Source: Streptococcaceae bacterium (GTDB lineage Bacteria > Bacillota > Bacilli > Lactobacillales > Streptococcaceae). Taken from it: a stretch of DNA of 34,974 nucleotides. Under the pieces are notes generated by a model. That model ran no database searches and was not told where the DNA came from. It saw only the letters and a program-made list of their open reading frames with translations. Position numbers and translations under genes: made by a program. Shown one piece after another: positions 24,302 to 34,700 of this stretch. The stretch covers positions 1-34,974 of the forward strand of contig JAISXW010000031.1 of the NCBI GenBank assembly GCA_031270325.1, in the 5' to 3' direction. How positions within the stretch are numbered: position 1 is the first letter of the stretch; each line of letters opens with the position of its first letter.

Positions 24302-24769
24302 CTACTGTTTGCGCCGGTTTTTAAAAAAATTTTGCATCATGTCGGCACATTCTCTTTCTAAAATCCCTGATTCAACATGGAGGCGATGATTGAGCCGCTC
24401 ATCTTGAAGGATTTGATAGAGGGAAACAGCCCCACCAAACTTAGGATTGGCCGCGCCAAAATAAACCTGAGAGAGACGCGCCAAGGAAATCGCACCCGAA
24501 CACATGACACAAGGCTCAATCGTCACAAATAGCGCACACTCAAGCAAGCGCCAATTGCCGACGACCTCATTTGCCTGATCAATGGCACAAATTTCGGCAT
24601 GGTGCGTCGCCTTGTGATGTGCTTCTCTGGCATTAAAGCCCCGCCCAATAATCTGCCCATCTTTGACAACGACAGCACCAATCGGCACTTCATCATGATC
24701 GGCTGCTTTTTGCGCTTCGATCAGCGCCTGCCTCATGTAATAGGCTTTTTCTGCTTCTGTAAATGTCAT
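24302..24769 (-). CDS. tadA: tRNA-specific adenosine deaminase TadA
   Basis: 155 residues. It converts A34 to inosine in tRNA-Arg(ACG), an essential step in most bacteria. The zinc site is complete: H57-A-E59 (catalytic Glu) and P86-C87-V-M-C90, followed by SGAISLARL and the FGAANPKFGGAVSL loop. The ATG at 24769 shares one base with the stop of the upstream metallo-hydrolase gene, so translation is coupled; an in-frame GTG at 24772 is less likely. Confidence 0.95.
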   Translation of the reverse strand: MTFTEAEKAYYMRQALIEAQKAADHDEVPIGAVVVKDGQIIGRGFNAREAHHKATHHAEICAIDQANEVVGNWRLLECALFVTIEPCVMCSGAISLARLSQVYFGAANPKFGGAVSLYQILQDERLNHRLHVESGILERECADMMQNFFKNRRKQ

Positions 24770-25527
24770 CACAATAGATTAAAATCCCACTGTTGATGAG
24801 GCACTGCAAGCTCCGTTGGAATGTCCTGTGCCTCAGATTCTGCCTCTTGTCGCAACTGTTCCAAGTCTCCAAATTGTGGCAAGTGGGTCAGCAGCAATCT
24901 TTTGACAGCTGCTTGTCTGGCGATGCGACCGGCTTCCACGCTTGACAAATGATTGGGCATCTGTGACTTATCGGCAAAGAAGTAAACATCTGCCAAGAAC
25001 ATATCCGCCCCTTGGGCAAAGTCGCCCAATCCCTCAAACCAGCCCGTATCCCCTGTAAAGACTAGGGTCTGCCCCGTCTTTCGCTCCGTGATCCGCATGG
25101 CATAGCAGATTACTGGATGAACTGTCCGCTGGAAAGTCACGTCAAAGGGACCAATCTTCTGCACGCCAGTCACATCATAGGCGATACCTTGCGAGACCCC
25201 CTCAAGCGTCAACTTTGCAAAGGCCTCGGGGTCTTCGTCATGACCGTAAATTTTCAGCACGGCACTATCCCAGTCGGGATCATCCTTTGGCCAGAGCTGC
25301 CGATACTGGCGCAAGACACCTAAGTCTGCGATATGATCTTCGTGATAATGACTGACGATGACCGCATCCAGACAAAGTGGCGATAGCTCATGCTCCAACT
25401 CCGTCACCGCACGACTGCCAGCTTCAATCAACAGATTGAAGCCAGAATTACTGGTCAATAAATACGCTGTCGTCCCCGCATCACGATAGGGATAGCCTCC
25501 CCAAACACCCAAAGCTGTTAATTTCAT
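24769..25527 (-). CDS. Metallo-beta-lactamase fold hydrolase (YhfI-like)
   Basis: 252 residues from the ATG at 25527, with AGGAAG upstream; an in-frame start at 25551 adds eight residues without a ribosome site. The metal motif SH60YH62ED64H65 is intact, with a later His (near HPVICY), the Asp of FTGDTG, and the final His of LLTHLPQFGD. This resembles the RNase Z-like/YhfI group of MBL proteins; the substrate is not known. It forms a two-gene operon with tadA. Confidence 0.88.
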   Translation of the reverse strand: MKLTALGVWGGYPYRDAGTTAYLLTSNSGFNLLIEAGSRAVTELEHELSPLCLDAVIVSHYHEDHIADLGVLRQYRQLWPKDDPDWDSAVLKIYGHDEDPEAFAKLTLEGVSQGIAYDVTGVQKIGPFDVTFQRTVHPVICYAMRITERKTGQTLVFTGDTGWFEGLGDFAQGADMFLADVYFFADKSQMPNHLSSVEAGRIARQAAVKRLLLTHLPQFGDLEQLRQEAESEAQDIPTELAVPHQQWDFNLL

Positions 25528-25597
25528 AGTCTTCCTTTCTTTTGACAACACTTTCTTACTGCCATTTTAACACAATTCCTGACAGTTTACTTTGCGG

Positions 25598-25735
25598 ACT
25601 TTGGCAAGCACGAGATAGCCGTGCTTTCAAAGGGGCAAACTCTCCTGATAACGGAAGTTCCGTTCCGAGCTTTGTCTCAAAACGGCGACACGCTTTCAAA
25701 GCTCTCCCCTGCACAACAAATTCAGTTAAATCAAA
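25598..25735. repeat. Dispersed repeat element, copy 4
   Basis: Its left part is almost the same as copy 2 (CACGAGATAGC ... CTTTCAAAGGGGCAAAC ... CTGA-AAC), and its right part has blocks of copies 1 and 3 (GTTCCG, GTCTCAAAAC, GCGACACGCT, CTGCACAACAAATTC). It is the best link between the four copies. It lies directly before the long 21-bp array. Confidence 0.65.
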
Positions 25736-25794
25736 ATAAACGTAGCATCTCCGGTTTGTCAAACGTTGTCTGTCAGCCTGACGGCAACAACATT

Positions 25795-26369
25795 GGTTCT
25801 CAGACAAGGAACGTTAGGTCTTAAAGCACTAACATTATCTCTCGGACAAGTAACGTTGCCTATAAAAGTACTAACGTTAGTACTCGGACAAGGAACGTTA
25901 GGTCTAAAACTACTAACGTTACCTCTCGGACAAGTAACGTTGATTCTAAAAGTCCTAACGTTTCTTCTCGGACAAGGAACGTTACTTCTAAAACAAGTAA
26001 CATCAGTTCTAAAAGTCTTAACGTTTCTTCTCAGACAAGGAAGGTTACCTATAAAAGTAATGCCCTTTCGTCTCAAACAGGCATCATGACTGCTCAGACA
26101 GGGAAAATTAGCACCCTCAAAGGACTAACGTTACTGCTCAGACAGGGAACGTTACTTCTTAAAGCAGTAACGTTACCCTTAATACAAGTCACGTTACTGC
26201 TCGGACAGGCAAAATTGGCAGGCTCGGAGCAGTAACGAGCGCTCTTAAACGAGTAATGTCCGCTCTCAAAGTAGTAATGCGCGCTTTCAGACAAGTAACG
26301 TCCGCTCTCAAACTAGTAATGCGCGCGCTTAGACAAGTAACGTCCGCTCTCAAAGTAGTAACGTTCACG
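25795..26369. repeat. Array D: 21-bp tandem units (AACGTTA type, diverging)
   Basis: A run of 21-bp units in a 42-bp alternation (CTCGGACAAG-type and TCTAAAA-type) joined by AACGTTA-like blocks. Many are dyads with matched arms, for example GTTACTT-N7-AAGTAAC, GTTAC...GTAAC, GTTAG...CTAAC, and GTTTCTT/AAGGAAC with one G-T pair. From about 26100 the units diverge, keep the period, and grade into Array E. Both strands have open frames, as expected of a period divisible by three. Confidence 0.9.
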
Positions 26370-26825
26370 CTCTGAGCTCCGATGTTCTCGCTCCGAGATC
26401 GGAGAGTTCTGCTCCGAGCCCGAGTAATCCTGCTCTAACCTCCGATGTTCCTCCTCCGAGCTCGAGTAATCCTGCTCTGACCTCCGATAGGCCCGCTCCA
26501 AGCTCGAGTAATCCTGCTCCGACCCCCGATAGGCCCGCTCCAAGCTCGAGTAGGCCTGCTCTGACCCCCGATAGGCCTGCTCCGAGATCGAGTAATCCTG
26601 CTCTGACCTCCGTTAGGCCTGCTCCGAGATCGAGTAATCCTGCTCTGACCTCCGATAGGCCTCCTCCGAGCTCGAGTAATCCTGCTCTGACCTCCGATAG
26701 GCCCGCTCCGAGATCGAGTAATCCTGCTCTGAGCTCCGATAATCCTGCTCTGAGCTCCGATAATCCCGCTCTGAGCTCCGATAATCCCGCTCCGAGCTCC
26801 GATAGCCCTGCTCTGAGCTCCCTTG
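26370..26825. repeat. Array E: 21-bp tandem units (GCTC/GAGC type)
   Basis: About 21 units of 21 bp with the alternating cores CTCGAGTAATCCTGCTC and CCTCCGATAGGCC(C/T)GCTC, becoming a simpler repeat (GAGCTCCGATAATCC) near the right end. GAGC...GCTC arms recur. It continues Array D in the same phase with a different, GC-richer sequence. The open frames give heptad peptides such as LRAGLSE; no frame has a ribosome site. Confidence 0.9.
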
Positions 26826-26856
26826 TCGCACCAGTAACATCAAAAAGAAAGCATAC

Positions 26857-26892
26857 AAAAACCCATAGGACTGAACCGTCTCTATGGGTTTT
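26857..26892. terminator. Bidirectional terminator between array E and the surface module
   Basis: AAAAACCCATA (26857-26867) pairs with TATGGGTTTT (26883-26892). On the minus strand it ends the surface-module transcript with a TTTTT run. The 140 bases from here to 27034 hold no recognisable gene. Confidence 0.8.
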
Positions 26893-27034
26893 CAAATGAG
26901 TGATAACAGTCGCGTAGGGCGATAGGCTTTTTTGATGGTCGAGCGTGAGGGTTCTTGGCTTGAGGGTTACCCTTTACGCCGCCTGCTCCTTTGAGCACTT
27001 GCCTGTCACTCTAGCGGGTGACTGTTTCATGCGC

Positions 27035-27596
27035 TTACGATATATTGACAGCAGGGTCAACCGTGAAAGTTAGCGTGCCTTCGTACGTGCCTGCCAGTTT
27101 TGGTGCGCCAGTTTTAATAAAGAGATTTTGCGTTTGATTAGTCGTCTCACCAGTGACTGCTTCAACAAAGGCACCGCTTGATGGTGTCACTTGGTCTCCT
27201 GAATCAGCCGAATAGGCAGTTCCCTTATTAACCGTGTAGTTCAAGCCAGTGCCAGTGTCTGAACCGTCTGCAACATCTCCAGTTGTTCCCAACTCTAAAA
27301 ATGTACCAGTCTTGATAGCAACCGTCAACTTCTTGGCATTTGGAAGTTTCAAGGCATCGCTCGCTGCATTGATTGTGACAGCAAAACCACCATCCCCATA
27401 GGCACCAGATTGATTCGTTAACGTAATCACGTCCGGAATGACCACGGTGTATTTTTGACCGACATCATACGTCACATCTGAGTAACCTTCTGTATTAGGT
27501 GATTCAATCTCTTTGGGGCCCGCTGCAAAGATTGTCCCCCCCCCCCACAAGTAGCGTGGCAGAAAATACCACGGCGCTTAATAGTCTTTTTTTCAT
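27035..27596 (-). pseudogene. Small exported surface protein, out of frame at a G11 tract (possibly phase-off)
   Basis: A start ATG at 27596 (AGAAAGGAAA upstream) opens a signal-peptide sequence, MKKRLLSAVVFSATLLV, which runs into eleven G (27546 to 27536). With 11 G the frame shifts and stops after about a dozen codons; with 10 G it would continue GGG-TIFAAGPKEIES and give a 186-residue exported protein. The mature part is a beta-rich domain (YTVVIPDVITL ... LTVAIKTG ... GTYEGTLTFTV) that resembles residues about 1557-1669 of the giant protein encoded upstream. There is no LPxTG and no WxL motif. It is either a phase-variable gene caught off or a homopolymer sequencing error. Confidence 0.7.
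27536..27546 (-). repeat. G11 homopolymer in the signal-peptide region
   Basis: Eleven consecutive C on the plus strand, 50 bases after the ATG of the small surface gene. Length 10 (or 7, 13) is in frame; 11 is not. Confidence 0.9.
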
Positions 27597-27899
27597 AACA
27601 TTTTCCTTTCTTGTTTGTGCGCGATTTGTTCGTTACCTTTGTTCATTTACAAGGGAGTTTGTTTGCCCTTGGTCTTAGCCCGTCAGTCCTCTTAGGCGCT
27701 GATGAGCCGAGTCGTTGATTTGATGCTGACTGGCACCACCTCCTGAAAAGGTTGAGACGACTGCTAAGACCCGTCGCCAGTTAGGGATTATGCCTAAGTG
27801 TGCGCAACCCTTTAGCACGTCCCGAGTGCAGTGGCGCAGGTTGGCGCTTAGCAGGATTTGCCCGTCCGCACCTGAGTCCTCGTGCGAGTGACTCGCACC
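27597..27899 (-). other. Intergenic region with structured leader-like sequence
   Basis: GGTCTTAGC (27671-27679) pairs with GCTAAGACC (27763-27771), enclosing a GGCACCACCTCCT box (27732-27744), which reads AGGAGGTGGTGCC on the coding strand. GTGCGAGT-G-ACTCGCAC (27882-27898) is a perfect dyad right after the stop of the upstream gene and may terminate or process the transcript. No gene was found. Confidence 0.45.
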
Positions 27900-28457
27900 T
27901 TATTTGACCACTATTTTTGTCTTCAAGTCTGCACCATTCATGGCGACATGTGGTTCTGCTAGGCTGAGCGTTCGGACTTCAAAAACGGCATTGTATTCGC
28001 CAGGTTCTAGGCCGCGGCTAAGGGTTTCGGCATTGACCGTCTTGCCGGGTGGGATGTCCTCTGAGGTATAGAGGACTTCGCCGGTATCAACCAGCTTCAG
28101 CGTGTACTTGAAGTAACACGGGTTGCTGGCTGGATTTTCCAATGGCACTTCGACCGTCGTGGCACCTGCTGGGAAATGCAGCTCAGGATAGCCCGGAATC
28201 TCGATCCCCTTGCTGGCAGCCTCGTTCGCCTTTTTCTTCTTATCGCCCGCATTGGGATCGACCTTGACTGATCGACCACCTGTCATCGGCAAGATGAAGT
28301 CTTCTGTCAGTTTGTAAGCGCCGAATAATAGGATCAGGCCGCCTCCAGCTAGTACAAAAAACCAAATCCAGAATTTACGCTTTTTCTTCTTCTCTTCTTC
28401 TTCAACTGCTGTCGTTTCGGCGACATCTACCGTTTTTTCTTCTTCGATGATACTCAT
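27900..28457 (-). CDS. Single-pass membrane protein with extracellular Ig-like domain
   Basis: 185 residues: an acidic then Lys-rich cytoplasmic segment (1-27), one membrane helix (about 28-48), a Lys-rich linker, and an extracellular beta-sandwich-like domain (about 85-185; ENPASNPCYFKYTLKL, SEDIPPGKTV, LEPGEYNAVFEV). It is not a family I can name. It lies between the giant exported protein and the small surface protein, so an anchoring or assembly role in that module is a reasonable guess. The AAAGGAG upstream touches the ATG, an unusually short spacing, so translation may be weak or the start uncertain. Confidence 0.75.
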   Translation of the reverse strand: MSIIEEEKTVDVAETTAVEEEEKKKKRKFWIWFFVLAGGGLILLFGAYKLTEDFILPMTGGRSVKVDPNAGDKKKKANEAASKGIEIPGYPELHFPAGATTVEVPLENPASNPCYFKYTLKLVDTGEVLYTSEDIPPGKTVNAETLSRGLEPGEYNAVFEVRTLSLAEPHVAMNGADLKTKIVVK

Positions 28458-28741
28458 CTCCTTTCTCTGTGTCCAATAGGTTGACTAACCAAGCCCTCTC
28501 AGCCTCCGTGGGCGCTTGGTTGCTTGCTCATTTATCGTGATGATTGGCACCACCTCCTTTAAAGTCAGATCTTTGCTGCTGAGCAGCGAGGGTTTTCGTG
28601 TCGTTTTTGGCAAACTGCCTTTGTGTGCTGCGCCCAATCTCAAGCGGTACATAGGTGGGCGTATCGGTAAGGGAAACCCCATTTTGCTCCCAATTGGGAC
28701 AGCACCTCCGCTATCTTGTGATTGCGCCATGCCTTTGTCGC
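28458..28741 (-). other. Intergenic region with a second AGGAGGTGGTGCC box
   Basis: The coding-strand box AGGAGGTGGTGCC (plus 28546-28558) lies about 100 bases before the 185-residue gene, as in the next intergenic region. AACCAAGC (28487-28494) pairs with GCTTGGTT (28514-28521). An 81-codon open frame (28485-28730) lacks a properly spaced ribosome site and looks unlike a protein. Confidence 0.4.
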
Positions 28742-31700
28742 TTAGCGTTTAAAGGTAATTCTGGCGTGGCCGTTGCCGGCGTTACCGGTCACCTGTGTCC
28801 CAGCGATTTGCCAGCTAGGGATCGTGGCGTTACCGGCAATCATGCTGGTGCTAGTGAAGACATAGTCACGGCCACCAAGCGTCATCACACTGCTATTATC
28901 ACCTGTTTTGTGTGTCCGTGGATTAGCAGTGTCATTGCTAGGATCGGCGATCGCCACACAGCCTGAATAACCAGAGATGAAGGACGATCCACCACCACCG
29001 GTCGTGACAGCGCCGGTGCCACTCGTACGTGCGCCACTTGAGCCGCCGTACCAGCCGCCACCACCACCTGAGACGTTGGCGTTAGTCGCAATACCACCTG
29101 TGCCAAAAGCGCCTGCCGTAGAAGTATTGACAGTTGCGTAAGTGGTCGTGACAGCAGCACCACCAGCAGTTTGCCCCCCCCCAAGACCAGCAACTCCAGC
29201 TCCAGTTTTATTGGTATCTTCATAGTAGCTCCCGTTGATACCCGTCAGTCCACCACCGGCACCACCGATGATTTCGGAAACAGTCGCATTCGTCGAACCA
29301 TCGTAGGCACTACCGCCGCCGCCGCCTGCCACCATGATTCTGGAATTGAGCGACAGGTTTTTGTTCCAGTCAGCAGTATTATCACCTTGAGTTATGCGGA
29401 AGTCAGTCGCACCGCCACCGGCAGTCCAACGGTCTGTATTGGAGCCAGTCGTACCCGTCGCGCCACCATTAAAAGCGACACGTTTCTCAGCCGTGGATTC
29501 GCCGACATAGATGTAGACGATTTGACCTGCCTCCAGAGTGATCTCACCTTTGGTGTAGGCACCTTTACTTCTCTTTTCTGAGTTATTCAAGTACTGAGCG
29601 CCTGCGCCCCATGCCTCGAACTGATAGGTCCCCGCCCGCAGTGCGGTAAAGGACTGCACCTCGCCGGTGTAGTAGAAGTCCTGCTCTATATCTGATGTGC
29701 CGGGCATGACAACATCATCAACAGCAAAGTTAAAGTTGAGGGTGCCAGTATAGGCGCCTGATTTCGTTGGTGTTGTGGTCGCTCGATTGATGGTCAGCTT
29801 GGCGACATCCTCGACATCGGTATCGAGCGTAAAGCTGGTCGCACTCGCGCCGTCTGCCCCTTTGCTGTCAAAGCTCGTAGCGAGCTCAAGCGTTTCACCG
29901 CTATTCGTGACGGCGACCTTGTCGGCAGTCGAGACTGTGAGTGATCTCTCGTTTTCCGGCATATACTCGGTTTTGACCGTGATATCCGCCTTGGTGCTGG
30001 CGTCATAATGACTAGCGGTAATCGACTCGGGGATCGTGACCGTGTAGGCCGGCAGATGAACCCACTTGACCCCATACCTGATGACCCCGTCAGATGGATC
30101 GACATAGTCTTTCATTCGGTCTTGTGACAGGTCAGCGGCAATCAAGAGACCTGTTTCAAGGGTCGTGGTCGCGGTCCCGCTCGTGTGTGTCAAGAAGCCA
30201 CGATAGAGGCTCCGTTGCGGACCCGTATTGGCATAAGTCGCGGGGGCGCTACTCGATTGTACTCGGCTATATCTGGAGCCGTTCTGGGTCCAGACTCCTG
30301 TCGCCCCTGGCATCGTCACCTGTTCACCGTCTGTATCGCCGACATCAACTTCGATCATATAGCCTCCGAACTCGACTACCACATCTTTTGAGAGAGAGGC
30401 AAACTGGTCCGCTGTTGGTATTTTGCGGACAGTGTACTCCCCACTTGCGAGGTTATTAGCCTCGTGTCCATGATTGGCTGGGATGGCAACACTTGAACCT
30501 TTGACCGCAATATCAATCGCCTCAGTGTCGCCAGTGTTTGTGATGATACCGTCTGATGTGCTTTGGTAGGCAGTCGCTGGCGTCGTAGTTAGGGTCGGTA
30601 CCCCTCGGCGATACATGTTCGTGCCACGTTCATTTGTACTTCCTTCAGTATCTTGTTGTGTCTGAAATGTCGCACTGGCTGGGATGATGACGATCCCACT
30701 TCCATCTGTGTAGGCATTATGGGTCAATTTGATTGCAATGCCCCAGCGGACATTATCATTCAAGAGCTCTGTCAAACTACCGCTTGAGTTCATAGCTGTA
30801 AAGGTATTACCATTATTTTTGCCGGGTTCAGCGATTTGGAAAGTATAGCCGCCATTCTCAGTCGGCAGATCATAGATCTCCGTCACATAGTTGATCCGGA
30901 GGTCACTAAAGTCCGGGGTCTTGAAGCGGGTGTAGTAGGTATTGCTGACGATCGTCGAGACGTGGTGATTCTGGTCTGCAGCGACTCTGACCTCGACCAG
31001 TTCTGAACTGGCAGGGTGAAGGTCGGTCAAGGCGAGGGTTGACGTCCCAATGGTAACTGCCCCGAGTGTCGTCCACGCGCTGTTATTGAGCCGATATTCC
31101 AGATTTGCCCCTGTTAGCTGGGTATAGTTAGTCAGGGTCAGGGTCAGGGTCAGGGTCGTGTCGGTCACGCTACCAGCCGTACCAGCTTCAACATTGGCTT
31201 TGGTCGGTAGGGTAACAGGATTCTCCCCCCAAGTCGCTAGCCCGATCGTTGTTTTCATCATTGCAGTGGCTTTGTATTCCGTTGTGGTGTCGTCACCTAC
31301 TTTATAGGTGACTTGCAAGTTCGCGGTATAGGCACCAGCATCGAGGGCACCATTGCTCCACACCGTAAAGTTTTTACTCTCACCAGCGGCGAGACTATCT
31401 GATCCAGTGGATAAACCACTGTTAGAAAAGGCGGTGGAAGTGTCGTTAATAATGTTAATACCACCTTGATTAGCTGCTTGAGTCGTACTCCGGTTGACGA
31501 GTATGATCTTTCCCATACCACCCTGATTACTAGTCTGATCAGTCTGGCCATAGATCGCAGTCATGTTTTCAACCCATTGGACCGAGATGATCCCACCTTC
31601 CTCGGTCATCCGCATGCTCGCTGGTGCATTGTCTGTGGCTTTCTCACGGATATAGTAGCTGTTACCTTTGACAAAGGGGTTAATCGTGGCAGTTCCGCCA

Positions 31701-34700
31701 CTTGCAACAGTCAGAGAATACCAGGTGCCCGTACCGTTTATCTGGTATTCGTAGTTTCCTGAGACGAGGGTATCGCCACGTTTGATGGTCGTCAGATTGA
31801 GCTTCTGACCACCGTCACCTACATCTATGACCTCAACACCCCCGATCGTCACCGCTTCGGCTTTGGCCACGATTGTATAGGCTGTTTTGGCTGAGGTAAA
31901 GGCAGTGTCACTGGCTTTGATACCGAACTCGACCGCATGGGATTTGATTTCCTGCCAACCGATTCTGGTATCATTGAGCTTTGTCGTACCAGTCGGTAAG
32001 TCGTGTTTCTCACTACCGACAGTGTTGACCGTGAGGTCATCCCTCGCTGTCGTCAGTTGCTCGTTTGGATAGTCGATCTTAACATCTGGACTACCTGTTG
32101 TTAAGACTGTCGGTCCAGCAGGTCGTGCTGGGACGACCAGTGTGCTGACTTCGCCGACTGCTGTGGCGTGGTCGAAGTGCTTGGTGTAGTGGAAGGTTCG
32201 TGCTGTCTCGCTCGGACTTGTATTCAAGAGCGCCGTCAGGCTGTAGGGTTGCACACCAGTCCCTTGTTCAAAGGTTGTGCCGTTGCCCATGTGATAGTCA
32301 ATGTCCGTTGGGATGACCTTTAGGGTATTTTCCCCTTCCTGACGCGTTGTGTAGATTATTTCATTGCCATAATCGATCAACAGAGTTTCTGGTGCGGCAT
32401 AGGCATTGACTGCCTTGGCGACATTATCATAGGCAGATAGGCAGACGACGAGGTCATGGCCTTGGTTCGCAGTCGGGATCGTCAGGGTGTAGATATTGCT
32501 TGACCCCTTAGTCGCCGCTCCGAGATGCTGACCAGTGATCAGGTCATAGATGTCGACCTTGCCCTTGCCATGATCCGTGTTCGTTAGCGGCTTGTCGAGG
32601 GTGATCTTCATCTGATTACTTGTCCGCACGACTTGATTAGCCTTGATCTCCCAGCTGGAGTTGCTCGGAGTTTCTTGATTGAAAGGATTGATGAAGCTGA
32701 CCTTGACTCCAGAAGCGATGGCATCTTGGTAAGTGATCTCGGTATAGGGCGCGGGTCTTGACACGACCAGATAGTCGGTCGGATCGCTGCCGAGCGAGAG
32801 GTTGAGTTCGTCCCATTTGATACTATGGTTGTCGACTGAGCCAGTCATCCAGTCTTTCACGGGGGTAGTGGTATCCCATTTGCCATCTGTTTTCTTGAGG
32901 AGGGCGTACTGGGTATTGGGTTCACACTTGTCGATTTCGATCTGACCGGTTGCTGATGATTCGCCGACCTTGACCCCACTGGTGATCGTCCCAAGGGTCG
33001 TGCTGGTGGTCAGCGTGCCAGCTGGGATCGTCAGGTCTTTGTAGTTGGCATCATCTAGGACGAGGGTTGGCGAGTCATTGGTGCCGAAAGCTTTGGAGAT
33101 AACGCCGACCGGCACGGAGACGACACGGTAGGTCTTCCCGCTCTCGAGGCCGTTAAAGCTCAGCTCACCGGCACTGTTGGGATAGAACCATGTGCCATCA
33201 CCTAGGGTGGCATAGGTCGGATCGTCAGCATTGGTCGTATTGGCAGGGATCGGTGTGATCTGGCTGCCCGCAAAGGTCGTCTGATTGAGCAGATCTGATG
33301 CTAGGTTGGTCACAATCGTCCCACGGACTTCGGCTAAGGCATAGGCACGGCCCGCCTGAGCCTGAATTTTGATGTGCTTGGCACCTGAGTAGTCGAGGGT
33401 CGGAGAGACCTCCAGTTCTGGCGAGGAGGTCACACTAAAGCCACCGACATTGGCACTGCCTCCTTGCGCTGCAACCGTCGTAACACCGACAATCGTCCGC
33501 CCCTGTCCCTCAGGGATCGTACCGCTCCCGCTATGCGCCGCAAAAGCAGTCCCAGTACTAGCCGTGAGTGCCACACTGTAAGTATGACCGAGATAGGTCA
33601 CGGCAAACTGTCGATCATTCAGCGCTGCCCATGCGTCGTAGTCGGTATCAGATACACTATCGCCCGTGGTTGCCGTGAGCCCATTGTCCGTTTTCAGCTG
33701 GTCGATAATCTTGCTAAAGGTATTGTCCTGAGTGGTCAATGCCTCAGCCGGATGAGCTGGATCGTCACTGCCATCTACTCCGTACGGCCAGATGGTCGTC
33801 GTATCGACACTGGCTGGCCCGATAATCACGGCGCAGATGTTCTTGGCACTGCTAGCAGTGCCACCTTGTTGGAACTGCCAGTTATAGATTCTACCCGGTT
33901 GGGTTGCGACTTCTTGGTAGATCGTCGTATTGGCGATTGTCGCATAGCCGAGGGTAGACCCACTGCCTTTTGTGATGGTCAGCATTTTGATGTCATCAGA
34001 CCCCACTGCCCCACGTGTCGTATCCCAGTAAGCTACCGTATTGCTTGCCCCAGCCTTTCTGGCGTATGAATTTCCCGTTGTGCCGCTCTCAAAGTTCCCA
34101 TTGAGCAGGGTCGGATAGAGTTGGTTAAATGCTTTTGTACCATTATAGTATTGGAGATCATCAGCAGTGTAGGCAGTCCCGTTGGTTTTTTTACCATTAC
34201 TTGTATCATAGGTCGCCGCCGCGATTTCATCAATGACTGTGACACTTGTTTCTGCGGTGTAGACATGGGCAGAGTTGCCACTCAGCGTGTTGGTCACTTT
34301 ACACCGATAGCTGTAGGTGCCGACTTGCTCAGGGGTAAAGACTTTATTGAGGATCGCTGTTTTACCGATCGTGTCATCATCACTGCCCACAGCACCATCT
34401 GGCTCATCAGCGACATCACGCCATTCAGTCTCTGAGGCTGCCTTAGTCTCCCATTGATAGGTCAAATGCCCCGCATCATCGGAATGCGCCTGCACAATGA
34501 GCCGCAAGGGCGCACCCTTGGCGAAAGTCCCACCAACTGGTTGGTGATCGATGACTGGACTTTGAACCTCTGTCGCCGCCACGATCCGATCAGGAAAGAG
34601 CAGCAAAAGCGGCACAGCAGCCGTCAACAGCTGACCAGCCACCAGCAAAAAGATACTCGCCAAAGCCAAGACCCGACTGCGAATGCGTTTTTTATGTTCA

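Noticed and set aside
26365-26895. A 176-codon open frame with heptad peptides (LRAGLSE repeats) on the minus strand, and similar frames on both strands of arrays B and D
   Set aside because: A 21-bp period leaves all frames open; none has a ribosome site, and this one starts inside a terminator hairpin.
27035-27596. WxL-domain surface protein
   Set aside because: No Trp-x-Leu motif; the C-terminus ends differently (GTLTFTVDPAV).
27600-27680. c-di-GMP riboswitch suggested by an AAGGGCAAAC stretch
   Set aside because: The other conserved blocks of that riboswitch are missing; the short match is likely chance.
28485-28730. An 81-codon gene between the giant and the membrane protein genes
   Set aside because: The start overlaps the end of the giant gene without a properly spaced ribosome site, and the composition (Arg/Pro-rich) is unlike a protein.
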